This document shows, piece after piece, positions 41,948-50,266 of a stretch of DNA of 64,000 nucleotides. Source of the stretch: Aldehydirespirator sp965116865 (lineage in GTDB: Bacteria; Actinomycetota; Acidimicrobiia; Acidimicrobiales; Aldehydirespiratoraceae); contig OZ220727.1 in the NCBI GenBank assembly GCA_965116865.1, forward strand, positions 3,224,001 to 3,288,000. The letters run 5' to 3'. A model generated the notes under the pieces. The model was not told the DNA's origin, ran no database searches, and was given only the letters and a program-made list of their open reading frames with translations. Within the stretch, counting starts at the first letter, position 1, and each line of letters opens with the position of its first letter. Position numbers and translations under genes: made by a program.

Positions 41948-43547
41948 ACTTACATACCTAGGTTGCGGCCTGGGCATGCTGTGTGACGCGTCGGCTTCGG
42001 GCCAGTGCCGTCTGCGGGCGCCCTGTGCGGGGCGCGGGCTTCGGGTTGGCCGTCGGCTTGTGTGGCGTGGCGCTGTTGGGCGTCTCGCCGTCCCCGCATG
42101 TTGTGGGGGTGTGCTGGCCGTGTCGAGGGTCGGTCCCTCCCTTGAGTGCCTCGTTGCCGAAGGCTCTCACCAGCACGTTGATCGCAGCGTTGACGTCGCG
42201 GTCGATCCGCAGTCCGCAGTTGCCGCACGCATAGACGCGAACGCTCAGCGGGAGTTCCCGCTTGGGTTTGCGGTGGCGGCAGCGGCTGCAGTCCAGCGAC
42301 GTGTTGCGGGGGTCCACCTGCGCGTACGCGATCCCGGCTCGTGCGGCCTTGATCTCGAGCAGGCGCAGGAGCATTCCCCAGCGCTGCTGTTGGATACGGT
42401 CCGCCAATTTGGGGTTGCGGACCATGTTTTGGATTCCGAGGAGTTCGACGGCGATGCCGTCGACGCCGTTGCGGAGGCAGAAGGCGATGATGTCGTGCGC
42501 CAGCCGGTGAACGCTGTGGCGCTCGCGTTCCGCTAGTCGGGCGTGGGCCTTGGCGAGGGACGCGACCCTGCGGCGGCGGCCTGGGGTGTAGCGCTCTGTG
42601 CCCGCCCTGCGGCAGCGGTTGTCGTGGCGGGACAGTTCCCTCTGGCGGGCGGTGACCTCGGAGCGGTCCTCGACGACGCCGGGACGGGTGTCGCCGTTGG
42701 AGAGCGTGACGCGGTCGGTGACGCCCAAGTCGACGCCCAAGGCGTTGGTCGGCCGAGCCGCAACGGGCGGGTCGGGCGCTGCTGTGCGGACCACCAGCTG
42801 CACCTCGACTCTCAGCGCCTTGCGGACGATGCGGATCTCTGCGACCTTGCCGCCCGCTGCCAGCTCCTTGATGAGCCGATCCTCGTTGTGGGGGTCGAAC
42901 TTGATGGTGCCCAACCCCTTGACAGCGACCCGCCAGCGCCCACATACCTCGTCGGGCGGCTTGACCATCGACGCCGACGCGTCAGGAACCGCGATGCTGC
43001 GCCAACGCGCCCTCGGCTTGAACCTCGGATAGCCGGCCTTGACCCGCGCGCCGGCCTTGCGCTTCGCGCACCGGTCATAGAACGACGAGCGGGCCTTGTC
43101 GAAACGGTCGATCACGCCCCGGCCGATCTTCACCGACAGATCCGACCACAACAGATCGTCAGCCTCAAAGCGCTGCTCGCCGCGGCGCATCTCGCTGAAC
43201 TGGCCGTAGAGCGTGCCGCGGCCACCACAGGCGCGGCCATCGTCATAGACATCGCCCACCCGCAAACCGTCGAACGCATGACGGGATTTGTGCCAGCGCC
43301 ACTGCCCCCGCCAAGACTCCAGCAACGCGTTGTACAACTCGCAGCACATCGCCAGGACAGTGTCGACCAACCGATGCTGCGAAGCAGTCAAATCCGCGGT
43401 GCCGCACACCGTCCAAAGCGGCCCCCGAAGTAGCGGTTTACGACCGAAAGGCACCCCGCAACCCTACCAAAAACAACCCTCCCCGACAATAGAATCAAGA
43501 TCGTCACACCATCGCACAATCCGAACCGCAACCTTTGTATGTAAGTC
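41947..43547 (-). mobile_element. TnpB-encoding element with 22-bp inverted ends
   Basis: GACTTACATACCTAGGTTGC at 41947 and its near complement ending GTATGTAAGTC at 43547 match over 22 bases with two differences. It carries only tnpB, no tnpA, so it resembles non-autonomous IS200/IS605/IS607-type elements, though clear inverted ends are unusual for those. It interrupts a methyltransferase gene. Confidence 0.65.
41958..43454 (-). CDS. tnpB: TnpB RNA-guided endonuclease (IS200/IS605-type OrfB)
   Basis: 498 residues. RuvC Asp in ALGVDLGVTDRVTLSNGD, Glu in GIAVELLGIQNMVRN, zinc ribbon CSRCRHRK then CGNCG, and final Asp in LRIDRDVNAAINVLV. All catalytic residues appear intact. TnpB proteins use an omegaRNA from the 3' end of their own gene to cut DNA and keep the element in place. 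An omegaRNA would be expected near 41950-42150 on the minus strand. The C-terminal 60 residues after the final Asp are basic and low-complexity. Confidence 0.85.
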   Translation of the reverse strand: MPFGRKPLLRGPLWTVCGTADLTASQHRLVDTVLAMCCELYNALLESWRGQWRWHKSRHAFDGLRVGDVYDDGRACGGRGTLYGQFSEMRRGEQRFEADDLLWSDLSVKIGRGVIDRFDKARSSFYDRCAKRKAGARVKAGYPRFKPRARWRSIAVPDASASMVKPPDEVCGRWRVAVKGLGTIKFDPHNEDRLIKELAAGGKVAEIRIVRKALRVEVQLVVRTAAPDPPVAARPTNALGVDLGVTDRVTLSNGDTRPGVVEDRSEVTARQRELSRHDNRCRRAGTERYTPGRRRRVASLAKAHARLAERERHSVHRLAHDIIAFCLRNGVDGIAVELLGIQNMVRNPKLADRIQQQRWGMLLRLLEIKAARAGIAYAQVDPRNTSLDCSRCRHRKPKRELPLSVRVYACGNCGLRIDRDVNAAINVLVRAFGNEALKGGTDPRHGQHTPTTCGDGETPNSATPHKPTANPKPAPRTGRPQTALARSRRVTQHAQAAT

Positions 43548-43551
43548 GCGA

Positions 43552-43833
43552 CCAATACGGCGGCGACGTCACCACAGTGCGCACGCTGCGATCCGGCAGC
43601 ATGTCGAGACCCTCCAACGCCGGCCCACAAATCAGCACCGAGCCATCCATCTGACCCACGGGCCCAGCGTCACCAGAGGCTACGCGTCGGTACGGCATCG
43701 CCGAGCCCAACTCCTCGCGGCGCTTCATCGCCTCCGACGCTAACCGCTCCCGTCTCGTCAAGGGAGGACCCTCGACACCAACATCGAACAAACGTTCGCC
43801 CATGTCGCGCACAGTACGGAAGACCTGTGACAC
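43552..43833 (-). pseudogene. N-terminal fragment of a site-specific DNA methyltransferase
   Basis: MGERLFDVGVEGPPLTRRER, then LASEAMKRREELGSAMPYRR and a typical methylase opening ICGPALEGLDMLPDRSVRTV, ending in the catalytic SPPYWS. The TnpB element begins directly after SPPYWS. The middle part of the gene is missing, and the segment at 41843-41947 lies on the other side. It contains the CRISPR-matching site at 43711-43743. Confidence 0.78.
43711..43743. other. Protospacer identical to CRISPR spacer 5
   Basis: These 33 bases (CTCCTCGCGGCGCTTCATCG and onward to GCTAA) are identical to 35175-35207, and identity ends exactly at the spacer borders. Plus-strand flanks are GAGCCCAA before and CCGCTCCC after. 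The site encodes LASEAMKRREE of the methyltransferase on the minus strand. Confidence 0.9.
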
Positions 43834-44075
43834 TCCGCGACGGCCGCTCGTGAAACCGGCTGGAAGTAGCCGGCTCGACGCTGATCTCGGAGTTGTGGAT
43901 GGCCGCGGTGGGTGAGGCCGATCTCATCCATCACGTGCGATCAGAACTGTCTCTACAGCCGATGCGCTAACTGCGGGCTCAGGCAGAGGCTTGAGAATGG
44001 GTGCAGCTTCTTTCGAACTCTAGTCACAGACCCATCCTGAACGGTCCTCTGGCCGGTTCGGTTGCTGCTCCTCGC

Positions 44076-44490
44076 GGACCCATTGCCCATATGGTCGCCC
44101 TTCGATCCGGTTGCGCCGAGGCCGTCCGGCGATTCACCACCGCGTGGGCGGACCCATTGCCCATATGGTCGCCCTTCGACTCGGTTGCGCCGAGGCCGTC
44201 CGGCGATTCACCACCGCGTGGGCGGACCCATTGCCCATATGGTCGCCCTTCGACTCGGTTGCGCCGAGGCCGTCCGGCGATTCACCACCGCGTGGGCGGA
44301 CCCATTGCCCATATGGTCGCCCTTCGACTCGGTTGCGCCGAGGCCGTCCGGCGATTCACCACCGCGTGGGCGGACCCATTGCCCATACGGTCGCCCTTCG
44401 ACTCGGTTGCGCCGAGGCCGTCCGGCGATTCACCACCGCGTGGGCGGACGCATTGCCCATACGGTCGCCCTTCGACTCGGTTGCGCCTGG
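44076..44490 (+). repeat. 74-bp tandem repeat, six copies, upstream of fdhD
   Basis: Copies begin with GGACCCATTGCCCATATGGT (or close variants) at 44076, 44150, 44224, 44298, 44372 and 44446. They differ at a handful of positions. The last copy ends about 25 bases before the fdhD start, so the promoter region is inside or next to the array. The rest of 43834-44075 holds no recognised gene. Confidence 0.95.
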
Positions 44491-44508
44491 GTTCCGTAGC
44501 CTTTAGTC

Positions 44509-45306
44509 ATGGCCATCAAGTCGAGGAGCTGGCAGCGGCTGGTGCGGCCCTGGACGGGCGACGAGGCCGCGGAGGACCGCAGGGCTGACCGGCTCGCCTC
44601 CGAGGAGCCCATGGCCATCGAACTCGACGACGTGCGGGTGGCCACCACCATGCGCACCCCGGGCAACGACTTCGAGCTTGCCGTGGGCTTCTGCTTCGCC
44701 GAGGGGCTGCTCGACGGCCACGGGGTCGCCCAGGTCAAGTACTGCGCCAAGGACTCGGCCGCGGCCACCGACTTCAACGTGGTGTCGGTCTCCACCGGCG
44801 GCAAGGCCCCTGCGCCCCGGCCCCGGCTGGCCACCACCACCTCGTCGTGCGGTTTCTGCGGCACGAGCGAGATCGACGAACTCGTCTCCAAGCTCGAAGC
44901 GGTCACCGGCGAGCCCCTGCCGTGGCAGGCGCTGGCCTCCGCCCCCGAACAGCTGCGGCGTGGGCAGGAGCTGTTCGATGCCACCGGGGCGGTCCACGCG
45001 GCCGCCACCGTCGCCCCCGACGGCTCGGTGGCGACCGTGCGTGAAGACGTGGGCCGCCACAACGCGGTGGACAAGCTCATCGGCCGGCTCTTCCTCGACG
45101 GTGGGCTGCCCGCCACCGGTCTCGGCCTGGTGGTCAGCGGCCGGGCCAGCTTCGAGCTGGTCCACAAGGCCTGGGCCGGCGGGTTCCGGGCACTGGTGGC
45201 GGTGAGCGCCCCCACCGCGCTGGCCGCAGCCACCGCCGAGGCCGCCGGCATGCAACTCGCCGGCTTCGCCCGAGGCGGCGCCATGACCGTCTATGTCGAC
45301 GCCTGA
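44509..45306 (+). CDS. fdhD: Formate dehydrogenase accessory sulfurtransferase FdhD
   Basis: 265 residues. EEPMAIELDDVRVATTMRTP, ELAVGFCFAEGLLDG, the catalytic SSCGFCG (CxxC) at about 120, and TVREDVGRHNAVDKLIGRLF are all FdhD hallmarks. It transfers sulfur from IscS to the Mo-bis-MGD cofactor of formate dehydrogenase. No dehydrogenase subunit gene is in the window. A repeat array lies directly upstream. Confidence 0.93.
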   Translation: MAIKSRSWQRLVRPWTGDEAAEDRRADRLASEEPMAIELDDVRVATTMRTPGNDFELAVGFCFAEGLLDGHGVAQVKYCAKDSAAATDFNVVSVSTGGKAPAPRPRLATTTSSCGFCGTSEIDELVSKLEAVTGEPLPWQALASAPEQLRRGQELFDATGAVHAAATVAPDGSVATVREDVGRHNAVDKLIGRLFLDGGLPATGLGLVVSGRASFELVHKAWAGGFRALVAVSAPTALAAATAEAAGMQLAGFARGGAMTVYVDA

Positions 45307-45751
45307 TCCGAACCTGTACTGCAAGGCGCGGCCCCCCAACAGGTTCACCGGCGAGGTCTACGCGCCGGACTGGGTCAGCATCGGCTGGGAGATCGCCGGG
45401 CCGCACGCGGCGGCGTTGGGGTGGTTCGGGGCGCATCTGGTTCGTTGGAGCACCCAGATCGCGCTGCAATGTGTGGAGTTTGCCGTTCCGGGGGAGCCGG
45501 CGCAGCGCAATCCGCACCCGAGGGTCGAGAGATCCGGCGAGGCCGTGGCCCGAACGCCTCTCAGGCCGCAGCGAACAAGAGTAGAAGACACCCCATCGCT
45601 GCCGCAGAACGGCGCCACACCCAAGCCGCCTCTCAGGCCGCAGCGAACAAGAGCAGAAGACACCTCATCGTGTCGTGACGGGCATGCGCCTGTCCACGCG
45701 GCCCCTGGATTAGCCGGCGCCTTGACCACCGCACCCCCGACCTGGCCGTGA
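45293..45751 (+). CDS. Hypothetical protein overlapping fdhD
   Basis: 152 residues from an ATG 14 bases inside fdhD. The first 75 residues (NLYCKARPPNRFTGEVYAPD, HAAALGWFGAHLVRWSTQIA) look like a real small protein. The rest is repeat-derived, with LRPQRTR occurring twice from the segment CTCTCAGGCCGCAGCGAACA repeated at about 45558 and 45630 (72 apart). Family unknown. Confidence 0.4.
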   Translation: MSTPDPNLYCKARPPNRFTGEVYAPDWVSIGWEIAGPHAAALGWFGAHLVRWSTQIALQCVEFAVPGEPAQRNPHPRVERSGEAVARTPLRPQRTRVEDTPSLPQNGATPKPPLRPQRTRAEDTSSCRDGHAPVHAAPGLAGALTTAPPTWP

Positions 45752-47160
45752 ACGGCCGAACTCTCGGCGGGACGGGCCGCTGCCTGATGCTGGCTGCCGC
45801 AGCCGTGGCGGCCTCTGCCGGCGCCGGGAGCGGCTGCGCATCCGACGACGAACTGTCGACGCCGAGGCCGACGGCGCCGATCTTGGGGCCGGCACCGGAC
45901 GGGACCAGGCAAGCGGACGGAAATGCGGCAGCCGGCGAGACCTCGGATCCCGAACCAGCCGGCGGCGAGCAGACGGACCGTGGTGCCTCTGCATCTGCGG
46001 CAGCCGCAAGCGGTGAAGCCGCGGAACCGACCGACGAACGCCGGGCGGGCAGGTCCGTGACCGCCGGTCCGGGTCAGGACCGAGACGCCAAGCGGCCCGA
46101 CGGCGACCTGTCCGCGGCGGACGTGACCCTCCGGACGGTGCTCACTCTCGAGGAACCGATCGACATGGCGGTCGCCCCCGGCGACGACCTGGTGTGGATA
46201 GCGGAGAGGGCCGGCCGCGTCCTGCGGGTCGGCATGGAGCATGGGGAGGTGGCGGAGACGATTCTGGACATCACGGCCGAGACCGAGGCCGACGGCGAGC
46301 GGGGCCTGCTCGGCATAGCGGTGACCGACCGCTGGCTGTTCGCCAATTTCACGGACCTCGAAGGCGACACCCGCGTCGACGCCTTCGAACGCGAGGGGAC
46401 CGGTCTGAGCGGGCGGCGGCGGACGGTCCTGTTCCAGCCTCAGCCCTTCCGCAACCACAACGGCGGGGACCTGGCCATCGGCCCCGACGGCCTTCTGTAC
46501 GTGGCTTTCGGAGACGGCGGATCGTCGGGAGACCCGCTCGACGCCGGCCAGGACCCCTCGACCTGGCTGGGGGCCGTCCTGCGGATCGAGCCCACGCCTG
46601 ACGCCGCCGAACCCTATGCCGTGCCAGCCGACAATCCCTTCGCCGCCGGTCCCGGCACCGCAGGGCGGCCCGAGATCTTCCTCACCGGGGTGCGCAACCC
46701 GTGGCGCCTCTCGTTCGACCGGGCCACCGGCGACCTCTGGATCGGCGACGTGGGGCAGGACGCCTACGAGGAGGTGACTGTTCTGCCGGCCGCCAACGGT
46801 GGCGGCCTCGGCGCGAATCTCGGTTGGCGCCTGCGCGAAGGCCTGCACGCCTACGCCGGCGACGAGCCGTCCGGCCATGCCGACCCGGTGTGGGAGTACG
46901 GCCGGGACGACGGCTGCAGCGTCACCGGCGGGTATGTCTACCGCGGCTCCGCCGTCGAGGACCTCTACGGCGCGTACGTGTTCGGCGACTACTGCACGTC
47001 GCGCTTGTGGGCCGTCCGGATCTCCACCGGCGAGGTCGAGTTCCGCGACCTGGGCGCGCAAGTGCCGGGCGGCGCCCTTGCGTCGTTCGGCGAGGACGCC
47101 GACGGCGAGCTGTACGCGCTGTCGCTCGACGGAGCCGTCTCGCGCGTGGTCCCCCGGTGA
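45748..47160 (+). CDS. Secreted PQQ-dependent sugar dehydrogenase-type lipoprotein (GSDH)
   Basis: 470 residues from GTG. A signal with lipobox GAGSGC (Cys about 30) and a Pro/Ala/Glu-rich linker are followed by a six-bladed propeller: DERGLLGIAV-like GERGLLGIAVTDRWLFANFT, RNHNGGDLAIGPDGLLYVAF, GDGGSSGDPLDAGQDP, EIFLTGVRNPWRLSFDRATG and DVGQDAYEEV. This is the glucose/sorbosone dehydrogenase family, extracellular PQQ-type oxidoreductases. Substrate unknown. Its stop region is copied three times downstream. Confidence 0.87.
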   Translation: MNGRTLGGTGRCLMLAAAAVAASAGAGSGCASDDELSTPRPTAPILGPAPDGTRQADGNAAAGETSDPEPAGGEQTDRGASASAAAASGEAAEPTDERRAGRSVTAGPGQDRDAKRPDGDLSAADVTLRTVLTLEEPIDMAVAPGDDLVWIAERAGRVLRVGMEHGEVAETILDITAETEADGERGLLGIAVTDRWLFANFTDLEGDTRVDAFEREGTGLSGRRRTVLFQPQPFRNHNGGDLAIGPDGLLYVAFGDGGSSGDPLDAGQDPSTWLGAVLRIEPTPDAAEPYAVPADNPFAAGPGTAGRPEIFLTGVRNPWRLSFDRATGDLWIGDVGQDAYEEVTVLPAANGGGLGANLGWRLREGLHAYAGDEPSGHADPVWEYGRDDGCSVTGGYVYRGSAVEDLYGAYVFGDYCTSRLWAVRISTGEVEFRDLGAQVPGGALASFGEDADGELYALSLDGAVSRVVPR

Positions 47161-47430
47161 CAATGCCCGACGGCCCGACACCGACGAGCGCAACACTGAC
47201 GAGAGGCACCACGCATGCCCGGTCGGTGCCGGTGACAATGCCCGACGGCCCGACACCAACGAGCGCAACACTGACGAGAGGCACCACGCATGCCCGGTCG
47301 GTGCCGGTGACAATGCCCGACGGCCCGACACCGACGAGCGCAACACTGACGAGAGGCACCACGCATGCCCGGTCGGTGCCGGTGACAACGCCCGACGGCC
47401 CGACACCGACGAGCGCAACACCGACAAGAG
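47156..47430 (+). repeat. 75-bp tandem repeat containing the sugar dehydrogenase stop
   Basis: GGTGACAATGCCCGACGGCC with the stop TGA occurs at period 75 (stop bases at 47160, 47235, 47310 and 47385). Between 47161 and 47499 there is no other gene. At 47446-47500 part of the dispersed repeat (CACGGACTCTCACCTGTTCG) is present. Confidence 0.9.
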
Positions 47431-47499
47431 GCACAGCTCGCGGCGAGCAAGCGCGGAGGTGGCGCCGCCGCGGCATCACGGACTCTCACCTGTTCGAGG

Positions 47500-48009
47500 A
47501 TGCCTTTCAGCAGTCCACTCGTCGACGCTCGCCGCGGTCGTCTACTCTCGGTTGCTGTGACCGCCGCCGGGACCCGGATCGAGGAGTGCGTCGCCGTCAC
47601 CGACGAACTGGTCGACGCCATGCGGCGGCTCATCCCTCAGCTGTCGTCGTCCAACCCTCCGCCCGGCCGGGCCGAGTTGGAGGAGATCGTGGCCTCGCCC
47701 GCCACGACGCTGTTCGTGGCCCGGCACCGGGGCCGGATCGTCGGCGCGCTCACCCTGGTAGCGGTCCGCATCCCGACCGGCGTGCGGGCACGCATCGAGG
47801 ACGTGGTGGTGGACGAGACGGTGAGGGGCAGGCGCGTGGGCGAACGGCTCAGCGAGGCCGCCCTGAAGGCCGCCCGCGGCCTAGGCGCCCGCAGCACCGA
47901 CCTCACGTCGAGGCCCTCGCGGGAGGCGGCCAACCGCCTCTACGCCCGCATGGGCTTCGAGCGGCGAGAGTCGAACGTCTACCGCCACACATCGAGCACC
48001 GACCCGTGA
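47500..48009 (+). CDS. GNAT-family N-acetyltransferase
   Basis: Up to 169 residues. A later GTG at about 47557 (MTAAGTRIEECVAV) may be the true start. The acetyl-CoA site is visible in IEDVVVDETVRGRRVGERLS (RxxGxG-type loop), followed by AANRLYARMGFERRESNVYR at the end. The family acetylates small molecules or protein N-termini. The substrate is unknown. Confidence 0.82.
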   Translation: MPFSSPLVDARRGRLLSVAVTAAGTRIEECVAVTDELVDAMRRLIPQLSSSNPPPGRAELEEIVASPATTLFVARHRGRIVGALTLVAVRIPTGVRARIEDVVVDETVRGRRVGERLSEAALKAARGLGARSTDLTSRPSREAANRLYARMGFERRESNVYRHTSSTDP

Positions 48010-48116
48010 GCAGACCGAGGCGAGCAGCAGCATGTCGAACGTCCGAACATCATCCGGTCAATGTCGCCGTCATGGACGTCACCTCCGGCTGGGGTGGTCG
48101 GCAACGGCCCGGCGCT

Positions 48117-49010
48117 ATGGTGGCGCCCGTGTCGATCGAGCCGGAGCATGTCCTGTGGTCGGGGCCGAAGCCCGAGCTCGACCGCCCCACACTGATAGCC
48201 GCGTTCGAGGGCTGGAACGACGCCGGCGACGCGGCCACCACCGCGGCCTCCCATCTTGCCGGCCGCTGGGGATGCGTTCCGGTGGCGGAGATAGACCCCG
48301 AGCCGTTCTTCGATTTCACGGCCGCCCGGCCGACGATCCACCTCGACGAGAACAAGGCCCGACGCATCGACTGGCCGGTGAACGAGGTGCGGGTGACGCG
48401 TCGCGACGCCCCCGGCGCCGACGCGGCCGTGCTGATCGGCACCGAGCCGCAGTTGAAGTGGCGGACATTCACCCGCCAGTTCATCTCGCTTGCCGAGTCG
48501 CTCGGGGTGGAGCGGGTGGTCACCCTCGGCGCGCTCCTCGCCGAGGTTCCCCACAGTCGCGACGTGGAAGTGTACGGCTCCTCCGACGACGAGGACCTCC
48601 GAGTCGAGCTGGGCCTCACCCCGTCCACCTACGAGGGGCCCACCGGGATCGTGGGCGTGCTGTCGTCGGCCTGCCGGGACGCCGGGTACCGCACCGTGTC
48701 GTTCTGGTCGGCGGTGCCGTCGTACATGCCGGCCGCGCCGTCGCCTAAGGCTGCGCTGGCTCTGGTGAACCGGGTCTGCGCCCTGATGAAGGCTCCGGTG
48801 CCGACCTTCGACCTCGAGCAGCGGGCTGTGACCTACGAGCGTGAACTCACCAAGATAGTCGCCGAGGACGACGAGACCGCGGAGTACGTGGCCCGCCTCG
48901 AGAGAGCTTGGGACGCAGACCGGGGTGAGGACACCGCCGGCACGTCGCTCAGCGACAACCCCGACCAGTTGGTGGCCGAGGTCGAGAAGTTCCTGCGGGA
49001 GGGCGGCTAG
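48117..49010 (+). CDS. PAC2-family protein
   Basis: 297 residues. LIAAFEGWNDAGDAATTAAS at the N-terminus, then DPEPFFDFTAARPTIHLDEN, VVTLGALLAEVPHSRDVEVY and VPSYMPAAPSPKAALALVNR are typical of PAC2 proteins, relatives of archaeal/eukaryotic proteasome assembly chaperones. They are widespread in actinobacteria, often linked to the proteasome, but poorly characterised. The C-terminal acidic coil-like helix (LVAEVEKFLREGG) is intact. Confidence 0.88.
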   Translation: MVAPVSIEPEHVLWSGPKPELDRPTLIAAFEGWNDAGDAATTAASHLAGRWGCVPVAEIDPEPFFDFTAARPTIHLDENKARRIDWPVNEVRVTRRDAPGADAAVLIGTEPQLKWRTFTRQFISLAESLGVERVVTLGALLAEVPHSRDVEVYGSSDDEDLRVELGLTPSTYEGPTGIVGVLSSACRDAGYRTVSFWSAVPSYMPAAPSPKAALALVNRVCALMKAPVPTFDLEQRAVTYERELTKIVAEDDETAEYVARLERAWDADRGEDTAGTSLSDNPDQLVAEVEKFLREGG

Positions 49011-49084
49011 AGGCCGAGCGGAGCGGCACCGCAGCCGGACCGCAGCCCCAAGAGACAGAGCGAAGCGGAGCGGCACCGCAGCCG

Positions 49085-49200
49085 GACCGCAGCCCGAGCA
49101 GCCCTCAGGTCGCAGCGTACAGAGCGGGAATGACACCGCTGCGACACTACGGACTCTCACCTGTCTGCGCCTGCTCCAAGGTCGCAGCGTGCAGGAGCGG
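49085..49200 (+). repeat. Copy of a dispersed intergenic repeat
   Basis: CTCAGGTCGCAGCGTACAGA, GCGGGAATGACACCGCTGCG and ACACTACGGACTCTCACCTG in this order. Other full or partial copies lie at about 8-35, 20085-20165 (minus), 33600-33680 (minus), 45540-45665, 47446-47500, 62230-62310 and 63958-64000 (minus). A separate 47-base offset duplication (GAGCGGCACCGCAGCCGGAC) is at 49021-49098. Confidence 0.7.
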
Positions 49201-49205
49201 GAAGC

Positions 49206-49910
49206 TCAGCTCTCGGTCCCGCCGCTCCACAGAGGGGTGCGGGGGCGGTCGAAGAGCACCTCCACCGGTTCGCCCCGGATGGCGCTGAAGGCGTGCGGGG
49301 CCCACAGCTCTGGGCGGGCGGTGCGCTGGGGCAGCTCATCCTCGGCGAAGAATCCCACGTCGGTGCATTCCAGCGGATGGGCCTCGAGCTCGCCGCCGAG
49401 GCTGCGGCAATGGAACACGATCGACACCAGCGGCACGCGGTGGAAGCCGAGGCGCATCCCGTCGAGGATGGCGATGGGCCGGACCACCTCGCAGTCGATC
49501 CCGGTCTCCTCGCGGACCTCCTTGACCGCCACCTCCGACGGCGAGTAGCCCACGTCGGACCATCCGGTGGGATACAGCCACCAGCCGGAGTCGGCCCGCT
49601 GCACCAGCAGGATGCGGCCCTCGTCGTCGCCGACGACAGCCCCGACGGTGATCTTGGGCGTGACGTACCCGGCGATGCCCTCACCGACGCCGTCGAGCCA
49701 CTGCTGGACCTGGTTCTCGGCGTCGATCCCGGCCGCGCTGTGGGCCCGGATGTCGGCCGCCACGGCCAGCACCTCCTCGAAGCGCTCCCGCTCGTAGCGG
49801 CTCTCGGTGAAGCCCAGCCCGGTCCGGGCTATGCCGGCCAGGCTCTCGGCCCAGCGCAGGATGCCGGCCTCGCCCACCGGAACGCCCGGCGCATCGGCAT
49901 CCTCGGCCAT
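49206..49910 (-). CDS. NUDIX hydrolase with NUDIX_hydro_N domain
   Basis: About 234 residues. The N-terminal helical region (ILRWAESLAGIARTGLGFTE, RFEEVLAVAADI) matches the NUDIX_hydro_N domain. The Nudix box follows as GWSDVGYSPSEVAVKEVREE then TGID, with the GX5EX7REUXEEXGU signature intact. Such enzymes hydrolyse nucleoside-diphosphate derivatives such as ADP-ribose or nucleotide sugars. The start region (MAEDADAPGVP) is repeated three times upstream. Confidence 0.87.
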   Translation of the reverse strand: MAEDADAPGVPVGEAGILRWAESLAGIARTGLGFTESRYERERFEEVLAVAADIRAHSAAGIDAENQVQQWLDGVGEGIAGYVTPKITVGAVVGDDEGRILLVQRADSGWWLYPTGWSDVGYSPSEVAVKEVREETGIDCEVVRPIAILDGMRLGFHRVPLVSIVFHCRSLGGELEAHPLECTDVGFFAEDELPQRTARPELWAPHAFSAIRGEPVEVLFDRPRTPLWSGGTES

Positions 49911-50160
49911 CACGGCACCCTAATCCGGCCTCATCCAGCCCGACGAAGCCGGAACGCCCGGCGCGTCGGCATCCTCGGCCATCACGGCACCCTAACCCGG
50001 CCTCATCCAGCCCGACGAAGCCGGAACGCCCGGCGCGTCGGCATCCTCGGCCATCACGGCACCCTAACCCGGCCTCATCCAGCCCGACGAAGCCGGAACG
50101 CCCGGCGCGTCGGCATCCTCGGCCATCACGGCACCCTAACCCGGCCTGCGGCACACACCG
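49879..50160 (-). repeat. 72-bp repeat of the NUDIX gene start, four copies
   Basis: GGAACGCCCGGCGC starts copies at 49879, 49951, 50023 and 50095. On the minus strand each carries GTGATGGCCGAGGATGCCGA, the gene's start codon and first residues. The three upstream copies encode identical 20-codon mini-ORFs (MAEDADAPGVPASSGWMRPG). No other gene lies in 49911-50266. Confidence 0.9.
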
Positions 50161-50266
50161 GGAGCGCCAGTTCAGCCACATGCGCGGGACCCTGCCGGCC
50201 GGCAGCCACCGCCCGTCAAGGCGTGCTCGTCGGCAGCCACCGCCCGCCGGCGCCGCAGGCAGAATG

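Noticed and set aside
44001..44588. 195-residue ORF of 24-25-residue repeats
   Set aside because: Produced by the 74-bp array in shifting frames. No ribosome binding site and no non-repeat domain.
46701..48116. In-frame extension joining the sugar dehydrogenase antisense/alternate frame to the PAC2 gene
   Set aside because: The upstream part is Arg/Pro-rich shadow of the dehydrogenase and GNAT genes. PAC2 homology begins at 48117.
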